From positions 186,001 through 250,000 of the forward strand of contig CAKUQQ010000002.1 of the NCBI GenBank assembly GCA_934675575.1: a DNA stretch of 64,000 nt, written 5' to 3'. The notes below the pieces were generated by a model, which saw only the letters and a list, made by a program, of their open reading frames with translations, did not search any database and was not told the DNA's origin. Shown piece after piece: positions 35,867-44,512 of this stretch (position 1 is the first letter of the stretch; every line of letters begins with the position of its first letter). A program made the translations under genes and the position numbers. Source of the stretch: an uncultured Muribaculaceae bacterium (GTDB lineage: Bacteria; Bacteroidota; Bacteroidia; Bacteroidales; Muribaculaceae).

Positions 35867-36014
35867 GTTTTCATGGTATTAGTTTTTAAGGTTATTAAAT
35901 CAAAAACGTCGCGATGACGTAACTGTTTTTTCATTGTTTAAGGTTTATGTTAATGGTATTAGAAGGTTAATTAGTTAAGCGATCCCCGATGTTGATATCG
36001 AGGATTAATTTTTT
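35867..36014 (+). ncRNA. Candidate 148-nt small RNA, copy 1
   Basis: An independent transcription unit bounded by a consensus promoter and a terminator hairpin (ATCCCCGAT/ATCGAGGAT with one mismatch, then TTAATTTTTT). It matches the unit on the opposite strand at 42871-43018: the first 20 or so bases and a 59-base block (35934-35992) are identical, while the middle 45 bases vary around a kept hairpin CGTC-GCGAT-GACG. ATGGTATTAG occurs twice inside. A short frame, MVLVFKVIKSKTSR, exists but differs in copy 2, so coding is unlikely. The layout resembles known Bacteroidales small RNAs such as the Bacteroidales-1 motif, but identity with any named family is not confirmed. Confidence 0.75.
35982..36014 (+). 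terminator. Terminator of small RNA copy 1
   Basis: ATCCCCGAT, loop GTTGAT, ATCGAGGAT, then TTAATTTTTT. It forms the 3' end of the RNA. Confidence 0.75.
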
Positions 36015-36106
36015 ATATACCATTACCTCCTCCCCAAAATCTGGCGTGTTGCCAAATCGCCGAAAATTCAATATATTCGCACAATCTTTGTTGCAATAAT
36101 TCTTTT

Positions 36107-36427
36107 ATGAAGGAATACAAACGCAAACGACGCTCCACCGACCCCGTGCAAGAACTCTGCGCAGGGCAATATAACTTTGAGTATATTCTCAACCCCATGG
36201 GCGAGCAGCAGCGGCTCAAAGAGGAAAATGAGGCAGAAAGCCAAATACAGCTTCGCAAGTCGTCGCTGCCAGAAGCGCCAGAGCAACCATTGCCGCGCGC
36301 CCATGTGCCCGACACTGCGCCAGAGCAGCCGCACAAGCACACCTCTTTCTCCACCACGCAACTCGTGGCACTCATAGCCCTTGTTGCGATAATTGCCTCG
36401 GCCATAGTCTATGCCCTTGTGCGATAA
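36107..36427 (+). CDS. Small tail-anchored membrane protein, unknown function
   Basis: 106 residues: a basic start (MKEYKRKRRSTDP), a polar, Gln/Glu/Pro-rich middle, and a single C-terminal membrane helix (LVALIALVAIIASAIVYALV) ending in one Arg. This is the layout of a tail-anchored protein with its bulk in the cytoplasm. No domain is recognised. The next gene follows after 27 bases on the same strand, so it may be co-transcribed with the beta-helix and phosphoesterase genes. Confidence 0.7.
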   Translation: MKEYKRKRRSTDPVQELCAGQYNFEYILNPMGEQQRLKEENEAESQIQLRKSSLPEAPEQPLPRAHVPDTAPEQPHKHTSFSTTQLVALIALVAIIASAIVYALVR

Positions 36428-36454
36428 CCCTCCAACGCTAAAAACAGACGAAAA

Positions 36455-38065
36455 ATGAACAAGACAACTACCCTCATCATCATGCTTGTGGCAACCGCCC
36501 TGCTTGCCATCAAAGCCCAGGGCGCACCCAAGGCGGCCTTGCGCCACAGCCACGACGTGAGAGTGGCAGCAAGCGACTCTCACAAAGCCGACAAAGCCGC
36601 CGCCGACATGGTGTGCTCCGGCCACGACGACCAAGACGTGATTCAGCGCGCCATCGACGCGCTCGACAATGGCGGAACAGTGTATCTTGCCGCCGGCAAC
36701 TACTATATCGACACTTTCCACCCCTCAACCGTGGGGCCTGACTACGCCATAAAGTTGCGGCTGCGCAACCCAGCCACAAAAGTCAAGCTGCAAGGCTCGG
36801 TGAGAGCCAACGGCCGACCGGTGAGAGACGACCGCGCTTATGTCACCGGCACTAATCTGCAAGTCACGCAGCGGTGCTACGACAATCTTGCCGCCGACCG
36901 CCAGTGTGCCGTGATTCGCGGCGACGAGGACGCTTCGTTTGACGCAGTGATGTCGCAAGAGCTAACGGTTAACGACCTCACAATCACGCTCCCCGACAAC
37001 CAGAAACCGATAATTTGCATCGACGGCTACTACCTCGGCGCGCTCAACGTCAACGACGCACGCGTGGGCACACACCTCTACAACCGCGACCCCAGTCCCG
37101 ACCAAAAGTTCCGCATAGGCGTTGACGGCTGCATAGGCATTCGCGGCCTGCAAGGCTCCAACAACGGCAGCGAGACCATCATACAATCCACCTATGCCGT
37201 AGGGCTTGGCGTGGGCTTTGCTCTGAGCGGCGAGCACCTGGTGGGCATTCAGCTTGGCGCTATAGGCAACAAATATGGCTACACGTTCAATGGATTCAAA
37301 CACGAGGTGGGCGTGTGGTGCCACCCCATCACCCTCATCAACTGCTGCGACGAGGTGTCGGCCAACTATCCCTATTTTGGCCCAAACGAATATCGCCAGA
37401 ACATAAATCTCATAAATTTCAACATTGAGCACTACCCCACCATGTTCTCCAAGGGTGGTGACTATGCGCGCGAAGCCGTGCCTGGCCAGTGGGGTGGCAA
37501 CATCGACTACGACATTCAGGACTGGGAACACAACATCACCAACTCACCAAACCGCCGTTTTTGGGCGGCCGACAGCAGCGGGGTGAACGTCAAGTCGCGC
37601 AACAACGCGCAAGCCTCGTCATACACAGCCGACGAGTTGCGCTGGATTGCCCCAAACATCAATCAAATAGTGTTCAACTCCACAGCCGGCAAGCCTGTGA
37701 TGTGCCGGCGTGCCGGCGATTACGCCTCGGCTCGCGTAACATTCCGCAGCGTCAACGTCAAGCCAGGCGACATAGAGATAAAAGTGGGCTGGACCTATCG
37801 CAAGGTCAACCTGCCCAAGGTGTTTAGCACCACACAAGAAATGGCCGACTACATCTATCGCCACTTGTTCTACAGCACCTCTTGCCGCATAGCCCCTGCC
37901 GACAGCAGCGCAATCGATGTGTGGAGCTGCCGCATGGGCGACACCCCTGTCAATGCCGACAACCTGCAGCTGCGCACAGGCGACACCGGTGTGAAAGCCG
38001 ACATCACCTTGCTAAGCCGCGGTGCCGACAACCTGTGGATTGACCTCAACGGCAACAAAATGTGA
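36455..38065 (+). CDS. Secreted right-handed beta-helix (pectate-lyase-like) protein
   Basis: 536 residues with a signal peptide (TTTLIIMLVATALLAIKAQG). Residues 50-90 (DDQDVIQRAIDALDNGGTVYLAAGNYYID) match the entry turn of the pectate lyase superfamily/glycosyl hydrolase 28-like beta-helix, where short sequence repeats build a solenoid. Residues 150-330 continue in a beta-helix-like pattern. The C-terminal 150 residues look like a separate beta domain. No classical catalytic pair could be fixed, so it may be a polysaccharide lyase, hydrolase or binding protein. Its stop overlaps the region of the next gene, which supports co-expression with the metallophosphoesterase. Confidence 0.7.
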   Translation: MNKTTTLIIMLVATALLAIKAQGAPKAALRHSHDVRVAASDSHKADKAAADMVCSGHDDQDVIQRAIDALDNGGTVYLAAGNYYIDTFHPSTVGPDYAIKLRLRNPATKVKLQGSVRANGRPVRDDRAYVTGTNLQVTQRCYDNLAADRQCAVIRGDEDASFDAVMSQELTVNDLTITLPDNQKPIICIDGYYLGALNVNDARVGTHLYNRDPSPDQKFRIGVDGCIGIRGLQGSNNGSETIIQSTYAVGLGVGFALSGEHLVGIQLGAIGNKYGYTFNGFKHEVGVWCHPITLINCCDEVSANYPYFGPNEYRQNINLINFNIEHYPTMFSKGGDYAREAVPGQWGGNIDYDIQDWEHNITNSPNRRFWAADSSGVNVKSRNNAQASSYTADELRWIAPNINQIVFNSTAGKPVMCRRAGDYASARVTFRSVNVKPGDIEIKVGWTYRKVNLPKVFSTTQEMADYIYRHLFYSTSCRIAPADSSAIDVWSCRMGDTPVNADNLQLRTGDTGVKADITLLSRGADNLWIDLNGNKM

Positions 38066-38118
38066 AATTAAGCCACAATAGGCAGTCCGCCATGTTTTTT
38101 CTCAAACCCCAACAATCG

Positions 38119-39828
38119 ATGAAGCACTTATTGCTATTAGTCATAGCCACCCTTGTGGCAATCTCGGCATCAGCCGCCGTCAGCTTGGAAGTCAGCACCA
38201 CCTCCGGAGCCGACTCCACCACCATCTTCTATCGCGACGCGCCTGCCGGTGCTTGCATATCAGTCCACAAGCACCCATCAGTGCTCGCCATGCGGCCAGA
38301 AATCACCGTAGGCGAGCACGGCAAGTTTGGAATGGTGACATTCGCCCTCGACCCCGGCACCTACACAGCCACATGCACTTCGGCCGACGGCAGCACACTT
38401 GCCGCAAAACAATTCTCCATAGCCGAGCCTAAGGTGTCGGGCACCAGAATAGTGGTGCTTAGCGACACGCACACACTCGCTCCGTCGCTCATCAAGCAAG
38501 ACGGCAAAGCCTTGCAGAGTGCCGAAAACGGCGACTTCAAGCTCGTGCGCCAAAGCGCCGAGGTGCTCACTTCGCTCATCGACAGCATCAAGGCCATGCG
38601 TCCTGCACTTGTGCTCATAACCGGCGACCTAACCTACAATGGAGAAGCGGCAGCACACCAGTTTGTGGCGAGCCAACTCCAAGCTCTCGACCAAGCTGGC
38701 ATAAAGTGCCTTGTGATTCCAGGCAACCACGACTGCAACAACCCCTACGCCCATTATTTCGACGGCGACAAGACCACACCGACACCCACCGTGACGCGCG
38801 CCCAGTTTGCGCAAATCTATAGCCATGCCGGCTATGGCGAAGGCTCTCAGCGCGACACAGCCTCGCTGAGCTATGCGTGCGAGCCTATTGAGGGACTTGT
38901 GGTGATTGGCATCGACTCCAACCGCGACGAGGAAAACCGCCTCACAAGCCGAGGCGACAGTTCCGACCTCTATCACAACGCTGGGCGCGTCAAGCCCCAA
39001 ACACTGGCATGGGTGGCACAGCAAGCCCAGGCGGCTCACCGCCAGGGCAAGCGCGTGATAGCCATGATGCACCACCACTTGCTTGAACACTTCGACAAAG
39101 AGGCCGACCTCACACCAAACTACATCGTGGCGGCTCACGACACCGTTGCCGACGCACTCATGCACTGCGGCATATCGGCCGTGCTCACAGGTCATTTCCA
39201 TGCCACCGACATTGCTCGTGCCCACAACGCATCGGGCACCGACTCCATTTTCGACATAGCCACAGGCTCTGCCGTCACCTACCCCAACTATTGGCGCGTG
39301 CTCACGCTCGCCCCCGACGGCCAGCTCTCCGTGGCCACCCGTCAGCTTACCGCCACGCCGTCGTGCCCACAGCTCCAAGCCACAAGCCGACAGACCATAG
39401 AGCACAATGCACCAGCCATCATGCGGAGCATGACGAGCCGCATGTGGCCAAAGCTGCAAGGCAAAATCAAGCGCATACCATTTGCCGGGCAACTGCTAAA
39501 GCTCCCTGACAACTCTGCCGACATGGCCGACACTCTCATCACACGCTTTGGCGGTATGGCAGCGCAAGCCTATCTCACATTTCTTGAGGGCAATGAGGGG
39601 CAAAAGGCTACCGACGCTCTCATATCGGCAGGCAAAGCCGAAATCAACGACTACGCCTCAGCCGTCACGCGTCGCATAATCAGAGGCAAGGTGCTGTCTA
39701 TGTTGTCAAAGTCGGTCATGCCGCGCATTGAGCCGCTTATTATCAGCGTGCTTCACGATGTCAACGCAGCCGACACCACGCACCCGTCAGTCACCAACGA
39801 CCTCTTCCTCACCCTCCCCCTAAAATAA
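38119..39828 (+). CDS. Exported calcineurin-like metallophosphoesterase
   Basis: 569 residues from the ATG at 38119, chosen because it opens a clean signal peptide (MKHLLLLVIATLVAISASAA); a GTG at 38062 overlaps the preceding stop and is less likely. All dinuclear-metal motifs are present: LSDTH (Asp116, His118), GDLT (169-172), GNHD (202-205), MMHHH and GHFHATD. An N-terminal beta domain (about 20-105) and a C-terminal helical domain (about 400-569) frame the catalytic core. The enzyme probably hydrolyses a phosphomonoester or diester outside the cytoplasm. It is the last gene of the plus-strand group 36107-39828 and is convergent with the DUF262-HNH gene, 5 bases away. Confidence 0.88.
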   Translation: MKHLLLLVIATLVAISASAAVSLEVSTTSGADSTTIFYRDAPAGACISVHKHPSVLAMRPEITVGEHGKFGMVTFALDPGTYTATCTSADGSTLAAKQFSIAEPKVSGTRIVVLSDTHTLAPSLIKQDGKALQSAENGDFKLVRQSAEVLTSLIDSIKAMRPALVLITGDLTYNGEAAAHQFVASQLQALDQAGIKCLVIPGNHDCNNPYAHYFDGDKTTPTPTVTRAQFAQIYSHAGYGEGSQRDTASLSYACEPIEGLVVIGIDSNRDEENRLTSRGDSSDLYHNAGRVKPQTLAWVAQQAQAAHRQGKRVIAMMHHHLLEHFDKEADLTPNYIVAAHDTVADALMHCGISAVLTGHFHATDIARAHNASGTDSIFDIATGSAVTYPNYWRVLTLAPDGQLSVATRQLTATPSCPQLQATSRQTIEHNAPAIMRSMTSRMWPKLQGKIKRIPFAGQLLKLPDNSADMADTLITRFGGMAAQAYLTFLEGNEGQKATDALISAGKAEINDYASAVTRRIIRGKVLSMLSKSVMPRIEPLIISVLHDVNAADTTHPSVTNDLFLTLPLK

Positions 39829-39833
39829 CAATT

Positions 39834-40958
39834 TCATTTGCCACCCTTGCGCCGATTGCACTCACGGCAAAGCATTTGGCAATTACTCTCCACTGTACGG
39901 CCACCCTTACACCACGGGGTTATATGATCTCCCTCCATAAGCTCAAAATCAAACTCCTCTCCACACATAGCACATTTGTGCTTTTGCCTCTCCCACGCGG
40001 CAAGTTTCGTTTTATCATCAAATGTACGCAAGTCAAGATAATGCTCATCACCAGTAAGCACATACGGTATTATTCCTATCGGCTTTTTGATTTCACTGTC
40101 TCCCATCAACTCTGAAATACGACATCCTATTTTTACGGAATCTAAAGTCTGCCCACCAAACGTGTCATACAAAAAAGCCCAATCAACACCTTTCATAACT
40201 TTTTTAAAGCGTTTTACATCAAAATTGGTTGATGACCAATTAATTACATTCTGAAAATACGACCACAGGTTATTGGCATTTGGATCATGCTGATGTTGCG
40301 CCATATAATCCACAGCACATTTTGGACTTCCTGCACGCGTCTCATGCTCTGCAATCCACTCCAACGCTTTTGCCAAGAAATCCTGTCTTATAGGACTACC
40401 ATTCACAAGATCCTTTGCCAAACGATATGCTCCGCAATTAGACTTTGAAAAATGCCGTTTTGCATCACTCACAAATGGGCCTGCATAAACTGCATTATTC
40501 ATCTCTTGTTCCTTTAGTTCCTCGCCAGCAATATTTATAGTTTTAAACCACTCCAATTTTTCAGACGGTTCACCTTCACAAACATACACAGATAACTCAT
40601 AGTTCAATATGTGCTTTTGAACATCGACTGGTTGATTAAAGAAATTTTTAAACTCATAGCTGAATTTTCCTGCCACATACTCACAAATAGAAAGCGTCCT
40701 CTGTTGTCCGTCCATCACCTCATAAGGACATTCTGCATCATCACTACGCCTTACCCAATACATCACATTCAGCGGATAACCTTTCAGTACAGTATCAATT
40801 ACAGCTCTTTGTTTTTTATCATTATATATAAATTCTCGTTGATAAGGCGGACGTATGTCAAGACGGCCATCATACCCACGCACCCCTTGTTCTTCATTGT
40901 TCACATAACCATTTGTTATCTCTCCAACCGTCACCTCCATTCGTTTAATCGTCATCAT
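39834..40958 (-). CDS. DUF262 domain protein with C-terminal HNH nuclease
   Basis: 374 residues. The DUF262 (ParB-like NTP-binding) part carries RPPYQREFIYND and the signature DGQQR at 83-87, the nucleotide-binding loop shared with GmrSD, SspE and BrxU-type defence nucleases. The last 50 residues form an HNH nuclease: CAMC, DHITPWCKGG, N, and CRECNRRK, with paired Cys for a structural zinc. The likely activity is DNA cleavage controlled by nucleotide hydrolysis or by DNA modification. It overlaps the 3' end of the EcoRI-type methylase remnant by 14 bases, indicating a former two-gene modification-restriction operon. Base composition is more AT-rich than in neighbouring genes, consistent with transfer. 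The nuclease gene itself looks intact. Confidence 0.88.
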   Translation of the reverse strand: MMTIKRMEVTVGEITNGYVNNEEQGVRGYDGRLDIRPPYQREFIYNDKKQRAVIDTVLKGYPLNVMYWVRRSDDAECPYEVMDGQQRTLSICEYVAGKFSYEFKNFFNQPVDVQKHILNYELSVYVCEGEPSEKLEWFKTINIAGEELKEQEMNNAVYAGPFVSDAKRHFSKSNCGAYRLAKDLVNGSPIRQDFLAKALEWIAEHETRAGSPKCAVDYMAQHQHDPNANNLWSYFQNVINWSSTNFDVKRFKKVMKGVDWAFLYDTFGGQTLDSVKIGCRISELMGDSEIKKPIGIIPYVLTGDEHYLDLRTFDDKTKLAAWERQKHKCAMCGEEFDFELMEGDHITPWCKGGRTVESNCQMLCRECNRRKGGK

Positions 40959-41592
40959 GTTTTTTCAGTTTTTTATTTTTAATTAATATTCTTGCATAAG
41001 ACTCTTTCCCTTTTATAGTAAAACGATGACCATAATTAGGATTATCTGCCATATATCTATCTAATCCCAAAATATCGAACTGCTCGGGACTATACTTTGT
41101 TAGAAAAGTTACAGGCACCCCCATTACACCATCATAATCACACGGAATGTTTGCAACTTTTCCTACTTCTATTGCATCATAATTGTCATACTTCGGGTAT
41201 TCTTTTGATGTATATTTACAAACCAGGTCCAAGTCTTCGTGCCTTTTGGGTATGTCCAAATTTGTGTACCAGCAGATATTCCCAAAACTTCTCCATTTTT
41301 GTCCAAGTTCATCTTGTCTATATCGAATAGCACGAGCCTCATAATCATTTGGCACTCTAAATTCCATATCGCCAGATTTATAGCCCACCCACATTTTATT
41401 CCTCATCAACAATGGAAAAATTTCTTGGTAAGTGGCATTGTTTTGATTTCCGACAATCAAAAATTTTTTATGATACGTTATGACGTTATACGCGTACCTT
41501 TGGCACGCATTGTCGGGTTGCAACGGAGACCCACGACCGTCGCTGTCGCTCCTCAGTCGTGGGATACCTGTAAACGTGTACCTTCGGCACAC
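40945..41592 (-). pseudogene. EcoRI-type adenine-specific DNA methyltransferase, 5' truncated
   Basis: The C-terminal 180 residues (from KKFLIVGNQNNATYQEIFPL through GNICWYTNLDIP, NYDAIEVGKVANIP and YDGVMGVPVTFL) match the EcoRI methylase family, which makes N6-methyladenine. The first 30 or so residues of the open frame (MCRRYTFTGIPRLRSDSDG) are not methylase but a translation of a repeat element starting near 41487. The SAM-binding and DPP[FY] catalytic parts, normally about 150-200 residues upstream, are missing. The gene is therefore probably inactive, cut by recombination or insertion at about 41480. It is partnered with the DUF262-HNH gene downstream. Confidence 0.8.
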
Positions 41593-41968
41593 TACCGCAT
41601 TGATTGGGCGTAGTGTCGCCTCGCTGTCGCTGGCTGTGATGTATGTTGACTGCCGTTGTTATCGCGTATTTGGTTGTGGCGTATGCTGCAGGCTTTGGCA
41701 TATTTTGTGGTTAGTGTGGTTGGCTGTAGGCTTTGGCATGTTTTGTAGTTAGTGTGCGTTATTGGCTGTAGTGTGTCTGGTGTGTGGTTGTTGTGGGGAG
41801 AGGTTGTGGTTGAGAGTAGTAGTGGGTCGTTGTTGTGCGTTGTGAAGAGAGTGGGAGGGGGAGCCCTGGAGGGGCTCGTGTGCTGGTAACCTCCGACTGA
41901 GGAGCGATAGCGACGGTCGGAGGGGTGTGGGAGGCATACACTCAATGCGTGCCGGAGGTACGCGTATA
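41487..41968. repeat. Structured repeat element in inverted copies
   Basis: Two arms face each other. 41487-41512 and 41943-41968 are reverse complements with two mismatches in 26 bases. 41531-41563 and 41890-41922 are also reverse complements. In the latter pair each copy can itself fold: CCACGAC/GTCGTGG in one and CTCCGAC/GTCGGAG in the other, with two compensatory base changes, which points to selection on the hairpin. A third, degenerate copy of the first arm (ACGTGTACCTTCGGCACAC) starts near 41574. The left edge coincides with the break in the methylase gene. Confidence 0.75.
41685..41756. repeat. 34-bp direct repeat, two copies
   Basis: The unit GGCTTTGGCATNTTTTGT plus flanks occurs at 41685-41718 and 41723-41756, separated by 4 bases and differing at three positions. 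It lies in a G/T-rich, gene-free stretch (41640-41860) between the inverted arms. Confidence 0.75.
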
Positions 41969-42037
41969 GCAGCGCCATGCGTGCGGTGCTGTCGGGCTGG
42001 CTGCTGCACTATTAAAAATGGAAAAACGTGGCAAAAG

Positions 42038-42068
42038 TTGTGCGGGAGTGCGGCTTTAGTTATTTTTG
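42038..42068 (+). promoter_or_regulatory. Promoter of the xanthine phosphoribosyltransferase gene
   Basis: TTG (42038-42040), 20 bases, TATTTTTG (42061-42068). The leader is only about 22 nt, too short for a purine riboswitch. Confidence 0.65.
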
Positions 42069-42096
42069 TGTCACAAGACAAAAGACAGCGTGAATT

Positions 42097-42666
42097 ATGA
42101 AGGTTTTGCGAGATAGAATTTTGAAGGACGGCAAGTGCTATTCAGGTGGCATACTGAAAGTGGATAAGTTTATTAACCACCAGATGGACCCTAATTTGAT
42201 GAAGCAGGTGGCTGTGGAGTTTGCTCGGCGTTATGCCAACACCGAAATAAACAAAATACTGACCATTGAGGCGAGCGGAATAGCTCCGGCAATTATGCTT
42301 GGCTTTTTGCTCGATTTGCCTGTGGTGTTTGCCAAGAAAAAGAAGCCATCTACTATGGACAACATGCTGAGCGTTACGGTAACGTCGTTCACCAAGCAAC
42401 GCGACTACACAGTGGTGATTTCAAAAGACTATCTTAATGCCGACGACAAAGTGCTGTTTGTTGACGACTTCCTGGCTTATGGCAATGCAGCCAAGGGCAT
42501 AATAGAACTTTGCCGGCAAGCTGGGGCGCAACTTGTGGGCATGGGGTTTATCATAGAGAAAGCTTTTCAGCATGGCCGCGACGTGATAGAGCGTGCCGGT
42601 GTGCGGTGCGAGAGCTTGGCAATAGTGGATTCGCTTGATAATTGCCAAATCAAGCTTCGAGAATGA
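42097..42666 (+). CDS. xpt: Xanthine phosphoribosyltransferase
   Basis: Salvages xanthine to XMP with PRPP, feeding GMP synthesis in the cytosol. The 189 residues begin [14 protein letters not shown], the usual family start. Visible motifs are IEASGIAPA near residue 66 and the PRPP-binding [14 protein letters not shown] near 125-139, followed by the family segment [11 protein letters not shown]. Length equals that of the Bacillus Xpt type. Transcribed alone from the promoter at 42038. A hairpin at 42691-42716 (CGGCT/AGCCG with an A/T extension) may end the transcript. Confidence 0.95.
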   Translation: MKVLRDRILKDGKCYSGGILKVDKFINHQMDPNLMKQVAVEFARRYANTEINKILTIEASGIAPAIMLGFLLDLPVVFAKKKKPSTMDNMLSVTVTSFTKQRDYTVVISKDYLNADDKVLFVDDFLAYGNAAKGIIELCRQAGAQLVGMGFIIEKAFQHGRDVIERAGVRCESLAIVDSLDNCQIKLRE

Positions 42667-42870
42667 TTATTCTTGTTTGTTTTTTTTGCGCGGCTCAAAA
42701 ACGGTCTTTTTAGCCGATATTTTCCGATAAACAAATAGATGTTTATTTTGGAAGCCGAAATGTCTTAGACTGGCATTTCTGCAAGAATTGTGCTGTGTTT
42801 GGGCGTTCGGCGCTCGCTCTGGCGTGTGGTCAGTCCGGTAATTACGCTTTGAGGTTAGCTGTATGTATAT

Positions 42871-43018
42871 AAAAAAAGAATCCTCGATTACACATCGGGG
42901 ATCGCTTAACTAATTAACCTTCTAATACCATTAACATAAACCTTAAACAAATGAAAATGAATTTCCGTCATCACGACGTCCAGCATTTCATAACCATAAA
43001 AACTAATACCATGAAAAC
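42871..43018 (-). ncRNA. Candidate 148-nt small RNA, copy 2
   Basis: Minus-strand counterpart of 35867-36014 with the same length, a 59-base identical block (42892-42950) and a 24-base identical 5' block (42997-43020). It ends in ATCCCCGAT, loop GTGTA, ATCGAGGAT and a T7 run at 42877-42871. The central variable part keeps the small hairpin CGTC-GTGAT-GACG; the loop base changes but the stem does not. It has its own promoter at 43024-43055. The short frame MVLVFMVMKCWTS differs from that in copy 1, which argues for an RNA function. Confidence 0.75.
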
Positions 43019-43023
43019 TGATG

Positions 43024-43055
43024 CAAAGATATAGCCATGATTTAGACCCTCCAAA
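43024..43055 (-). promoter_or_regulatory. Promoter of small RNA copy 2
   Basis: On the minus strand TTTG (43055-43052), 20 bases, TATCTTTG (43031-43024). Confidence 0.75.
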
Positions 43056-43192
43056 TAATTTGATGAAAAAATGTGGGTATTTAATATTTGTTAACTTATT
43101 TTTCGGTCGCTTTAACGGTTATTGGGAGTTTGTAGGCTGTTTTTAGCAGTTTACAACACTCTGGCAGATAGCTGTATATTGCCATTAATGGG

Positions 43193-44512
43193 CTAATGGT
43201 TGCCGTTGCGGTAGCTTTTACGGTCAATTTTGCCGTTGAACGTGCGGTTCACGCTATCCACTTGCTCTATCATGCATGGGCATTGATAGGCATCAAGCTT
43301 TGTTTTGAGATATTTGGCCAATTCTCGGCAATTTAATTTGCCGTCAGCCACCACAAGCAGCTTGACCACTGTGCCCACCACAGGGTGGCTTGCGGCTACG
43401 CACACGCAGTCGCGCACGGCAGCAAATCCCATTGCCGCATCTTCCACATCGGTTGGAGCCACCTTGTAGCCGCCCACGTTGATTACATCGTCGTTGCGTC
43501 CGCTGAGCCGGAGTCTGCCAAAGGCATCAATATAACCGCTATCGTTGGTCACCACGGTGTGGCCGTCTGGCATCACCGCGTGTGTCAACTCATCGTCTTC
43601 CCAGTAGCCGCTCATCAGCGTGTCGCCCATGCAAGCCACGCGGCCGTCAGCAGTGATTTTAATAGACGAATGTTTCATGGGCGCGCCAAGGCAACCAGCA
43701 AGGCACTCGCCGGCATTGTAGTTGAATGAGGAAATAATCCCAGTCTCGGTGGAGGCGTAGGTGTTGTAGAGGCGGCTGTGTGGCAGCAGAGAGCAAAATT
43801 GCTGCATGTCGGCAAGCGGCATGGGGGCTGCTCCGGTTTCAATGAAATCTATTTTTGCCGCTCTGGCGGCAATTTCATGCTCGGCAAACGTCATAAGCAT
43901 GCGTATGCTGGCTGGCACGAGAAACGATGCTGCTTTAGCTTGTGCGCCGTCGATGGCGCGGAAAAAGCCGTCCATGTCCTTTAAGCCGTCGATGATGTGG
44001 AGCGTTGCGCCCACAGCTATCGACGGATATAGCTTGGAGAGGCTGCCTATGTGGTTGAGCGGCCCACACACCACGAATGTGATGTCGTCGTTGAACTCTT
44101 GTGCTTCAGCGAGGTTTTCGGCATTGGCAGCAATGGTCATGTGGCTCACCATAACGCCCTTTTGCTTGCCTGTGGTGCCTGTGGTGAACAGCACGTCGGC
44201 CACGCCTTGAGGTGCTGTCTTGTCGCGAAACAAGGCTTTAGCCTGCTCCAGGCGCTGTGGCGTGGTGGCTTTGTCAAGCGGCACCGCCGTGCAGCCGGCG
44301 AGGTGTGTGGCAAGGTAGCTGACCACGAATTTCATGTCAGGGCTTGCCACCACAGGCACGAGGCTTTGGCCACTGCCGTGCAAGGCCAATGCCTCACGGC
44401 ATGCCAAGTCATAGAGCTTGCCGTATGACAGCGACTCGTTGCCGCACTTTAGGGCAGTTTTGCCTGGCTGCACCGAGGCGTAGTGGCGCAGACATTCCTC
44501 AATGGTGTTCAT
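43193..44512 (-). CDS. AMP-dependent acyl ligase of the aryl polyene cluster
   Basis: 439 residues of the adenylate-forming (ANL) superfamily. Motifs are TGTTGKQKGV (P-loop-like A3), YNTYASTETGII (A5), the NVGGYKVAP hinge and the final FNGKIDRKSY with the catalytic Lys. In aryl polyene clusters this enzyme loads an aromatic starter such as a coumaric acid onto an acyl carrier protein. The gene is short for the family but both domains are present. Its start overlaps the stop of the acyl carrier protein gene by 4 bases (ATGA), which fits direct partnership. It is the last gene of the operon. Confidence 0.85.
   Translation of the reverse strand: MNTIEECLRHYASVQPGKTALKCGNESLSYGKLYDLACREALALHGSGQSLVPVVASPDMKFVVSYLATHLAGCTAVPLDKATTPQRLEQAKALFRDKTAPQGVADVLFTTGTTGKQKGVMVSHMTIAANAENLAEAQEFNDDITFVVCGPLNHIGSLSKLYPSIAVGATLHIIDGLKDMDGFFRAIDGAQAKAASFLVPASIRMLMTFAEHEIAARAAKIDFIETGAAPMPLADMQQFCSLLPHSRLYNTYASTETGIISSFNYNAGECLAGCLGAPMKHSSIKITADGRVACMGDTLMSGYWEDDELTHAVMPDGHTVVTNDSGYIDAFGRLRLSGRNDDVINVGGYKVAPTDVEDAAMGFAAVRDCVCVAASHPVVGTVVKLLVVADGKLNCRELAKYLKTKLDAYQCPCMIEQVDSVNRTFNGKIDRKSYRNGNH

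Larger units (their letters stand above)
35419..36106. other. Intergenic region containing a small RNA unit
   Basis: About 690 bases. The left 400 bases are AT-rich with nothing recognised. The right part holds a complete promoter-RNA-terminator unit at 35831-36014 (listed separately). A weak promoter-like pair, TTG 36049-36051 and TATATTCG 36072-36079, precedes the gene at 36107. Confidence 0.6.
42667..43192. other. Intergenic region between xpt and the polyene operon, with small RNA copy 2
   Basis: Contains a possible xpt terminator hairpin (42691-42716), the small RNA unit on the minus strand (42871-43055) and an AT-rich stretch after the last operon gene. No clear terminator for the 20-kb minus-strand operon was found, so it could read into the small RNA. 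Confidence 0.55.

Noticed and set aside
35867..36014. Short peptide gene inside the small RNA unit
   Set aside because: The longest frames (14 and 13 codons) differ between the two copies while the non-coding ends are identical.
41685..41756. CRISPR-like direct repeats
   Set aside because: Only two copies separated by 4 bases; no regular spacers and no cas genes in the window.
42060..42096. Possible purine riboswitch before xpt
   Set aside because: The leader from the promoter to the ATG is only about 22 nt and contains no aptamer pairing.
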